This document shows positions 7,548 to 12,423 of a DNA stretch of 12,423 nucleotides, piece by piece (the first letter of the stretch is position 1; each line of letters opens with the position of its first letter). The notes under the pieces are model-generated. The model did not search any database and was not told the DNA's origin. It worked only from the letters and a program-made list of their open reading frames with translations. Both the position numbers and the translations under genes were made by a program. Source of the DNA: Pseudomonadota bacterium (GTDB lineage: Bacteria; Pseudomonadota; Gammaproteobacteria; SZUA-229). The DNA is taken from NCBI GenBank assembly GCA_015222965.1, contig JADFWF010000174.1:1-12423 (forward strand), written 5' to 3'.

Positions 7548-8645
7548 ATGACCAGTAATGTTGAGTATATGCAGCATGCGATACGGCTTGCTAAAAAAGG
7601 TTTATATACCACCGATCCCAACCCGAACGTAGGTTGCGTCATCGTAAAAGATAACGAGATCGTTGGTGAAGGCTGGCATCAGTATACCGGTGAAACGCAT
7701 GCTGAAATTAATGCCCTGGCACAGGCCGGTAACAAGGCAAAAGATGCGACAGTTTATGTCACGCTGGAGCCGTGTAGTCATACCGGTAAAACACCGCCGT
7801 GTGCAGAAGCCCTGATCAGAGCAGGCGTAAGAAAAGTGTTTGCGGCCATGGAAGATCCAAACCCGCAGGTTGCTGGCAGCGGCCTGAAAAAATTACAGGA
7901 TGCAGGGATAGAAATAGAACATGGCCTGCTGGAGATGCAGGCGCGTGAACTAAATCCGGGTTTTATAAAACGGATGGAAAGCGGACGTCCGTTTGTCAGG
8001 GTCAAACTTGCGATGAGTCTGGATGGCCGTACTGCGATGGCTTCAGGTGAAAGCCAGTGGATCAGCGGTGAAGCGTCAAGGAATGATGTGCAACGGATGC
8101 GCGCTGAAAGTTCGGCGATTTTGACCGGGATCGATACCGTGCTGGCTGATGATCCGTCGATGAATGTTCGGCTGACTGCACAGCAGCTTGATGTGATTGC
8201 TGTTCGCCAGCCAAAACGAGTGGTGCTGGATAGCCGGTTCAGGATGCCTGTGGATGCGAAAATTTCCTCTTTGGAAGGGGAATGTATCGTATATACCACA
8301 GTTAATATGGATAACGATAAAAGCTATCCATTTATAATCGAAACATGTGAAATGCAAGATGGCAAAATAAATCTCCTGCTTTTGATGGAAGATTTAGCGA
8401 AAAAAGAAATCAACCTGCTCCATGTGGAAGCAGGTTCAGTTTTATGCGGTGCTCTTTTAAAAAATGACCTCGTTGATGAAATCATTATTTATATGGCACC
8501 GCACATAATGGGTGATGATGCTAAAGGACTGTTTCATCTGCCCGGATTGGAACAGATGAAAGATAGGATTACGCTGGATATAAAAGATGTGCGTTCTATC
8601 GGTAAGGACATAAGAATTACGGCGCGTCCAGAATCTGCGCATTAG
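7548..8645 (+). CDS. ribD: Bifunctional diaminohydroxyphosphoribosylaminopyrimidine deaminase / 5-amino-6-(5-phosphoribosylamino)uracil reductase
   Basis: A 365-residue two-domain enzyme (E. coli RibD has 367). It carries out the deamination and NADPH reduction that follow GTP cyclohydrolase II in riboflavin synthesis. The N-terminal zinc deaminase domain has HAE (His51, Glu53) and PCSHTGKTPPC (Cys76, Cys85), with DPNPNVGC at 23-30. The reductase domain starts near residue 148 (RPFVRVKLAMSLDGRTA), with GIDTVLADDPSMNVR at 194-208, and runs to the C-terminus. The segment just after the middle of the reductase domain is somewhat divergent, but there is no frameshift. The gap to nrdR is 78 bases. 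I found no FMN riboswitch or convincing promoter in it, so it is probably read from upstream. Confidence 0.97.
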   Translation: MTSNVEYMQHAIRLAKKGLYTTDPNPNVGCVIVKDNEIVGEGWHQYTGETHAEINALAQAGNKAKDATVYVTLEPCSHTGKTPPCAEALIRAGVRKVFAAMEDPNPQVAGSGLKKLQDAGIEIEHGLLEMQARELNPGFIKRMESGRPFVRVKLAMSLDGRTAMASGESQWISGEASRNDVQRMRAESSAILTGIDTVLADDPSMNVRLTAQQLDVIAVRQPKRVVLDSRFRMPVDAKISSLEGECIVYTTVNMDNDKSYPFIIETCEMQDGKINLLLLMEDLAKKEINLLHVEAGSVLCGALLKNDLVDEIIIYMAPHIMGDDAKGLFHLPGLEQMKDRITLDIKDVRSIGKDIRITARPESAH

Positions 8646-8660
8646 TGTTTATCGGGTAAA

Positions 8661-8666
8661 AGAGGT
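8661..8666 (+). promoter_or_regulatory. Ribosome binding site that decides the proteasome-like gene start
   Basis: AGAGGT lies 5 bases before the ATG at 8672. This favours that ATG over the TTG one codon upstream and puts Ser directly after the initiator Met, as required for an N-terminal nucleophile. Confidence 0.65.
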
Positions 8667-8671
8667 TATTG

Positions 8672-9277
8672 ATGTCTACAGTTGTTGTCGTAAAAAAAGC
8701 CGGAAAAGTCTGTATTGCAGCGGATAGCCTGACCAGTTTTGGTGATCTGAAACTGAGCAATATGTATGACGCTGCGCACGATAAAATCCTGCGTTTTGAA
8801 GAAAATTATCTGGGCATCGTCGGCAGTGCTGCGCATCAGCTGGTATTAGAAAGTGTGTTTGCAAGCAAGAAGGTTGTCGAGAAAAAAATCGATCTTGATT
8901 TTTCATCTCGGTTATCAATTTTTGAATCTTTCCGCACTTTGCATCCAGTCCTGAAACAAAAGTATTTCTTAAATGCCAAGGATGAGGATGATGATCCTTA
9001 TGAGTCAACTCAGATCGATGCATTGATCGCAAATCCTTTTGGCATCTTTGGTGTGCACTCTCTGCGCGAAGTAACCGAATATAAAAAATTCTGGGCGATC
9101 GGTTCGGGCGCAGAATATGCATTAGGTGCCATGTTTGCTGTTTATGATAAAGCCGCTTCTGCTGAAGAAGTAGCGCATGCCGGTGTTGCTGCAGGTGCAG
9201 AGTTTAACAACGCTTCATCGATGCCTCTATCAAGTTATGAAATTGATCTGCAACAATTACAGTCGGTAGCGAAATAG
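8672..9277 (+). CDS. Proteasome-like Ntn-hydrolase with Ser nucleophile, HslV/BPH-like
   Basis: A 201-residue protein of the proteasome beta-subunit/HslV fold. The N-terminus M-S-T-V-V-V-V-K-K-A-G aligns with HslV M-T-T-I-V-S-V-R-R-N-G. After Met removal Ser1 would be the nucleophile in place of Thr1, with Asp17 (in IAADSLTSFGD) and the Lys37 in HDKILRF matching HslV Asp17 and Lys33. AIGSGAEYALGAM at 142-154 is the conserved Gly-Ser-Gly strand-helix segment. It is longer than HslV (about 175) and shorter than Anbu, and the VVVV-K and SFGD features fit the bacterial proteasome homologue family BPH, known to form double rings. Such enzymes are threonine-type peptidases, but the substrate here is unknown. 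No ATPase such as HslU is nearby. It sits between ribD (26-base gap) and ribE (4-base gap), so it is co-transcribed with flavin genes. Confidence 0.85.
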   Translation: MSTVVVVKKAGKVCIAADSLTSFGDLKLSNMYDAAHDKILRFEENYLGIVGSAAHQLVLESVFASKKVVEKKIDLDFSSRLSIFESFRTLHPVLKQKYFLNAKDEDDDPYESTQIDALIANPFGIFGVHSLREVTEYKKFWAIGSGAEYALGAMFAVYDKAASAEEVAHAGVAAGAEFNNASSMPLSSYEIDLQQLQSVAK

Positions 9278-9281
9278 TTAG

Positions 9282-9950
9282 ATGTTTACTGGAATAATAG
9301 AATCTGTAGGCAGTATTAAAAAGTTAGAACCGGTCGGTGGTGATATACGGCTGCATGTCGCCACAAGTTCACAGACGGGGGGCTCATTAGATATGAGTGA
9401 TGTACAGCTCGGTGATAGCATTGCGGTAAATGGTGTGTGTTTGACCGCTATAGAATTTGATAAAAAACATTTTGTGGCTGATGTCTCAAATGAAACTATC
9501 ACGTTGACCAGCTTGAAAGGTCTTTCGCCTGGCAGTGAAGTTAACCTGGAGAAAGCGTTGTTGCCAACGACCCGTTTAGGTGGGCACCTGGTAAGCGGTC
9601 ATGTCGATGGACTGGGTGAAGTGATTTCGATAAAAGAAGAATCGCGCTCGATTCAACTGATTATCAGATCGCCGGATGAACTGAAGCATTACATCGCGAT
9701 GAAAGGATCAATCTGTATCGATGGCACAAGTCTGACGGTAAACAAAGTGGCTGATACAGATTTTGAAATAAATATTGTTCCGCATACGCAACAGCAGACG
9801 ATCATAAAAAATTATAAGCCGGGCACTAAAGTTAACCTGGAAGTGGATCTGATCGCGCGTTACCTGGAAAGGCTGTTGATGAAGCAGGATGATAATGCCG
9901 GCGATGGAGTCACGCTGGAAAGCCTGGCAAAAGCCGGATTTGTACGTTAA
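9282..9950 (+). CDS. ribE: Riboflavin synthase, alpha chain
   Basis: A 222-residue protein (E. coli has 213; there the gene is called ribC). It dismutates two 6,7-dimethyl-8-ribityllumazine molecules into riboflavin and the pyrimidinedione that RibH reuses. The diagnostic N-terminus MFTGIIE is present. The two lumazine-binding halves repeat each other: AVNGVCLTA at 48-56 corresponds to [10 protein letters not shown] at 145-154, and the second half opens with [11 protein letters not shown] at 100-110. It begins 4 bases after the stop of the proteasome-like gene, so translation is likely coupled. No separate ribosome binding site is evident. Confidence 0.97.
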   Translation: MFTGIIESVGSIKKLEPVGGDIRLHVATSSQTGGSLDMSDVQLGDSIAVNGVCLTAIEFDKKHFVADVSNETITLTSLKGLSPGSEVNLEKALLPTTRLGGHLVSGHVDGLGEVISIKEESRSIQLIIRSPDELKHYIAMKGSICIDGTSLTVNKVADTDFEINIVPHTQQQTIIKNYKPGTKVNLEVDLIARYLERLLMKQDDNAGDGVTLESLAKAGFVR

Positions 9951-9971
9951 TTAAACCAAAGTAAAATTAGC

Positions 9972-11087
9972 ATGAAGTTAAATACCACAGAAGAAATAAT
10001 TGAAGATTTGCGCCAGGGCAAGATGGTCGTCATCATGGACGACGAAGATCGAGAGAATGAGGGCGATCTTCTGATGGCGGCAACGGAGGTTACCGCAGAT
10101 GACGTTAACTTCATGGCGCGATTTGGCCGTGGTCTGATCTGCCTGACGTTAACGCAGCAACGCTGTCAGCAGTTAAACCTGCCGTTGATGATACATGGTA
10201 CCGATGTGCTGGAAAGCACAAACTTCACTATGTCGATCGAAGCGGCTGAAGGCGTTACTACAGGTATATCTGCAGCTGACCGTGCTGTCACTATCGCTGC
10301 TGCGGTTAAAGCAGATGCGACAGCAAAAGACCTCGTGCAACCGGGTCATATCTTTCCGCTGATGGCGCAACCGGGTGGTGTGTTAACCCGTGCCGGCCAT
10401 ACTGAAGCCGGTTGTGACCTGGCTGGACTTGCTGGTCTTGATCCTAGTGCGATGATCGTCGAAATTTTAAACGAAGACGGCACCATGGCACGTCGTCCGG
10501 ATCTTGAAACATTTGCAGAAGAACACCAGCTGAAAATTGGCACCATCGAAGACCTGATCAGTTACCGGCTGAAAAATGAAAAGACCGTCGAACGTATTTC
10601 TGAATGTGTTTTTCCCTCGGAATATGGTGAATTTAAATTGATCGCCTACCGCAATAGTCTGGATTCGTTAACGCATTATGCGCTATTAAGTGCTGATGGT
10701 GGTATTGATTCAAACGAACCGGTAACAGTGCGTGTTCACATGAAGAATGCATTAACCGATGCATTTGGCTCGCAGGAATCAAAATCATGGCCGTTACAAG
10801 TCGCACTTAAGCAGGTAGCAAAAGAAAAACAGGGCGTGGTCGTCGTGCTTAGTTTACCTGATGAAGACGCGACGATACTGAACTGGATGTCAGAACGTTC
10901 GAGTGTTGATATGGATGTTGTCAAAACTAAACAGCCTGCAGATATAAGAACTGATGGTGCCGGTGCCCAGATACTGATGGATCTGGGTGTTAAAAAGATG
11001 AAGTTGATGACTGCGCCAAAAGTAATCCATGGACTTGCTGGTTTTGGTCTGGAAGTAGTTGATTATATTTCAGGTAAGGAAGTTTAA
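9972..11087 (+). CDS. ribBX: 3,4-dihydroxy-2-butanone 4-phosphate synthase with degenerate GTP cyclohydrolase II-like domain (RibBX type)
   Basis: A 371-residue fusion. Residues 1-200 are an intact RibB that makes the four-carbon unit from ribulose 5-phosphate: the acidic metal-binding DDEDREN at 23-29, the loop around [13 protein letters not shown], and HTEAGCDLA at 143-151. Residues 211-371 are related to GTP cyclohydrolase II, and the end ([19 protein letters not shown]) is clearly homologous. The zinc site is lost: where the enzyme has G-D-V-F-G-S-L-R-C-D-C, this has [11 protein letters not shown], with no cysteine, and the RQEGRGIG motif is replaced by SLPDEDATI. It cannot be an active RibA. 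This is the RibBX variant common in proteobacteria. A separate ribA should exist in the genome. The 21-base gap after ribE indicates the same transcript. Confidence 0.94.
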   Translation: MKLNTTEEIIEDLRQGKMVVIMDDEDRENEGDLLMAATEVTADDVNFMARFGRGLICLTLTQQRCQQLNLPLMIHGTDVLESTNFTMSIEAAEGVTTGISAADRAVTIAAAVKADATAKDLVQPGHIFPLMAQPGGVLTRAGHTEAGCDLAGLAGLDPSAMIVEILNEDGTMARRPDLETFAEEHQLKIGTIEDLISYRLKNEKTVERISECVFPSEYGEFKLIAYRNSLDSLTHYALLSADGGIDSNEPVTVRVHMKNALTDAFGSQESKSWPLQVALKQVAKEKQGVVVVLSLPDEDATILNWMSERSSVDMDVVKTKQPADIRTDGAGAQILMDLGVKKMKLMTAPKVIHGLAGFGLEVVDYISGKEV

Positions 11088-11112
11088 GATATTTAAAATA
11101 ACGTTAGTGTAA

Positions 11113-11137
11113 TGTCATCCCGTTGGTCGAGATGACA
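11113..11137. repeat. Stem-loop between ribBX and ribH, like a dispersed palindromic repeat
   Basis: TGTCATCCCG at 11113-11122 pairs with CGAGATGACA at 11128-11137 over 10 positions with a single C/A mismatch and a 5-base loop (TTGGT). The outer 7 bp are perfect. The TGTCATCCCG end resembles the arms of short dispersed palindromes found in many proteobacterial genomes. It is not followed by a T-run, so it is not a normal terminator; it could pause polymerase or protect the upstream mRNA. Whether other copies exist cannot be seen in this window. Confidence 0.55.
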
Positions 11138-11138
11138 G

Positions 11139-11144
11139 TATAAT
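11139..11144 (+). promoter_or_regulatory. Perfect -10 box upstream of ribH, promoter uncertain
   Basis: TATAAT lies 2 bases after the stem-loop and about 40 bases before ribH. No acceptable -35 box is found at 16-18 bases, since that region is taken by the palindrome. An internal promoter for ribH-nusB-thiL is possible but not demonstrated. Confidence 0.25.
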
Positions 11145-11182
11145 GTAATAAGATATAAATAATATTATTGAAGAGAAGAGTA

Positions 11183-11656
11183 ATGAGTGAAAGTAAAATA
11201 ATTGAAGGCAGTCTGCAATATACGGATGGACGTTTTGCCATAGTGGTCGCACGTTTTAATGGTTTTATCGTTGAAAGTTTACTTGACGGTGCGGTTGATA
11301 CATTAGTACGTCACGGTGTTTCAGCTTCAGATATAACTGTAGTGCGTGTACCCGGCGCTTTCGAACTGCCTGTTACAGTCCAGGGTCTGGCGCAGTCAGG
11401 AAATTACAGCGCGATTATTGCTTTAGGGGCTGTCATTCGTGGCTCAACGCCGCATTTTGATATCGTGGCTAATGAATCTGCAAAAGGGTTGTCAGCGATT
11501 GCACTTGACCACGGCATGCCGATCATCAATGGTATTTTAACCACAGAAAATATTGAGCAGACCATCGAACGTGCTGGTACAAAAGCAGGTAATAAAGGCT
11601 CTGAAGCGGCAGCTGCTGCTATTGAGATGGTAAATATATTTAAACAGCTGGGTTAA
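11183..11656 (+). CDS. ribH: 6,7-dimethyl-8-ribityllumazine synthase
   Basis: A 157-residue protein (E. coli 156; there the gene is called ribE). It joins the RibB product to the aminopyrimidinedione to give the lumazine that RibE uses, and usually assembles into pentamers or 60-mer shells. Motifs: VVARFNGFI at 21-29, VPGAFELP at 56-63, and [12 protein letters not shown] at 82-93 with catalytic His91. The C-terminus has the usual AGNKGSEAA helix start. The ATG at 11183 is chosen over a TTG at 11168 because the purine-rich AGAGAAGAG just before it can serve as a ribosome binding site and because the length then matches the family. It follows a 95-base gap after ribBX that contains the stem-loop. 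Confidence 0.97.
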   Translation: MSESKIIEGSLQYTDGRFAIVVARFNGFIVESLLDGAVDTLVRHGVSASDITVVRVPGAFELPVTVQGLAQSGNYSAIIALGAVIRGSTPHFDIVANESAKGLSAIALDHGMPIINGILTTENIEQTIERAGTKAGNKGSEAAAAAIEMVNIFKQLG

Positions 11657-11680
11657 ATAACAGCTTATTTGTGTTGCGTG

Positions 11681-12160
11681 ATGTCTGAATCTAAAAATAC
11701 AGCGGGTAAAGACCCGTCTAATAAAAGTGTTGCTAAAGCTCGGGGCAAGTCCCGCCGCCTTGCTATGCAAGCTATCTATCAGTGGCAGATGACGGGCGAT
11801 AACATCTCAGACATCAAACAGCAGTTTTTTGATGAAAATAATATGGCGAAGCTAGATACTGCTTTCTTTTCTGAAATGGTAAGCGGCGTCGCCTCATCGA
11901 TAAGTGAGCTGGACCCTTTACTGGAAAAATATATGTCGCGCACAGTTGAATCTGTTGATCCGGTAGAGCGTTCGATTTTACGACTGGCAACCTATGAGTT
12001 TATCAATCGTCTTGATGTGCCATACCGTGTGGTGTTAAATGAAGCCGTTACTATTACAAAAGAATTTTGTGCAGAAAACAGCCATACTTTTGTTAATGCA
12101 GTGCTTGATAAAGTGGCAAAAGAAATTCGTCATATCGAAGTGCAATCCAGAAAGTCCTGA
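11681..12160 (+). CDS. nusB: Transcription antitermination factor NusB
   Basis: A 159-residue all-helical RNA-binding protein that pairs with NusE (ribosomal protein S10) at boxA in rRNA antitermination. The conserved core begins at RGKSRRLAMQAIYQWQ (21-36). The middle has ERSILRLATYE (96-106), and the end has the signature NEAVTITKEF (120-129) followed by AENSHTFVNAVLDKVAKE. It carries about 20 extra N-terminal residues that are Lys/Ser-rich and probably disordered. ATG 11681 is the first good start; the frame stays open upstream to a TTG at 11669, but that seems less likely. No good ribosome binding site is seen. It lies 24 bases after ribH, the standard ribH-nusB pair. Confidence 0.96.
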   Translation: MSESKNTAGKDPSNKSVAKARGKSRRLAMQAIYQWQMTGDNISDIKQQFFDENNMAKLDTAFFSEMVSGVASSISELDPLLEKYMSRTVESVDPVERSILRLATYEFINRLDVPYRVVLNEAVTITKEFCAENSHTFVNAVLDKVAKEIRHIEVQSRKS

Positions 12161-12208
12161 TTATTTATTACAATTCGCCACGTTTTTATAACGAATGGTT
12201 CATGATCT

Positions 12209-12423
12209 ATGAATAGCGAGTTCGATATCATAAAGAAATATTTTACATTTTCTGATTCACGAGAAGATGTATTGATCGCAGGTGGAGATGACTGCGCCTG
12301 TGTATCTGTCCCCGAAAATAAACAATTACTGGTAACGGCTGACACCCTTATTTCGGGCGTGCACTTTCCAGCACAAACCAGCCCGGAAGATATAGCTTAT
12401 AAGGCTGTCATGGTTAATCTAAG
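12209..12423 (+). CDS. thiL: Thiamine-monophosphate kinase, N-terminal part (runs off the window)
   Basis: The first 71 codons of a frame that is still open at the window edge. ThiL phosphorylates thiamine monophosphate to thiamine diphosphate with ATP. The visible part has the family start MNSEFDIIKKYF, the metal-binding GGDDCACV at 25-32 (usually GIGDDCA), LLVTADTLISGVHF at 40-53, and PEDIAYKAVMVNLS, where ThiL normally reads LAYKALAVNLSD. The ATG at 12209 is chosen because the nearby ATG at 12202 is in a frame that stops after 4 codons. The gap to nusB is 48 bases without a terminator. The nusB-thiL order is standard in gammaproteobacteria. Confidence 0.93.
   Translation, partial: MNSEFDIIKKYFTFSDSREDVLIAGGDDCACVSVPENKQLLVTADTLISGVHFPAQTSPEDIAYKAVMVNL

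Noticed and set aside
7778..8299. Open frame of 173 codons on the minus strand inside ribD
   Set aside because: It is entirely antisense to a well-supported enzyme gene, shows no recognisable domain, and has no ribosome binding site. It is a frame shadow.
8676..9122. Open frame of 148 codons on the minus strand inside the proteasome-like gene
   Set aside because: The plus-strand frame has clear family motifs; the opposite frame has a His/Arg-rich composition without domain features.
11183..11695. RibH and NusB both begin with the residues MSESK
   Set aside because: The codons differ (agt/gaa/agt versus tct/gaa/tct) and the similarity stops at residue 5, so this is probably chance and not a duplicated start region.
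1..12423. tRNA, rRNA, CRISPR array, insertion sequence or phage gene
   Set aside because: No cloverleaf, spaced direct repeats, transposase motif or terminal inverted repeat pair was found on reading the gaps between genes.

Overview
The window reads as ordinary chromosome of a gammaproteobacterium. The evidence is the lolA-rarA junction, an EttA-type ABC-F protein of exactly 555 residues collinear with the E. coli protein, and the block glyA-nrdR-ribD-...-ribE-ribB-ribH-nusB-thiL in a typical proteobacterial order. Base composition looks moderate and even. I see no insertion sequence, phage gene, CRISPR array, tRNA or rRNA. The genus cannot be fixed from the sequence. The proteasome-like gene in the riboflavin block resembles a family best known from betaproteobacteria (BPH), so a lineage near the gamma/beta boundary is possible.

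Left part (1-3294): the end of lolA (lipoprotein chaperone) runs 2 bases ahead of rarA (replication-fork AAA+ ATPase). Next comes a two-gene group with unclear function: a small PilZ-domain protein and a membrane-anchored SGNH/GDSL hydrolase-like protein. The second group faces ettA (minus strand, 3295-4962), and the 95-base gap between them holds two small hairpins.

Middle (4963-5691): ettA has a good sigma-70 promoter on the minus strand. Facing away from it is an isolated small gene for an exported 82-residue protein built of five 9-residue repeats. That gene has its own likely promoter, a strong ribosome binding site and a near-ideal intrinsic terminator with a perfect 13-bp stem. The rest of the gap is the glyA control region.

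Right part (5692-12423): glyA, nrdR, ribD, a proteasome-like Ntn-hydrolase, ribE, a ribB with a degenerate GTP cyclohydrolase II-like tail (RibBX type), ribH, nusB and the start of thiL all run in one direction with gaps of 4 to 97 bases. Together they make one-carbon units (GlyA), control ribonucleotide reductase (NrdR), carry out most of riboflavin synthesis from the RibA product onward (RibD, RibB, RibH, RibE), and add NusB (antitermination) and ThiL (thiamine diphosphate). No functional GTP cyclohydrolase II is present, so RibA must be encoded elsewhere.

The most interesting items are the Ser-nucleophile proteasome homologue between ribD and ribE without a visible ATPase partner, the exported repeat protein in its own transcription unit, the PilZ/SGNH pair with altered motif residues, and a stem-loop between ribB and ribH that looks like a copy of a dispersed palindromic repeat.
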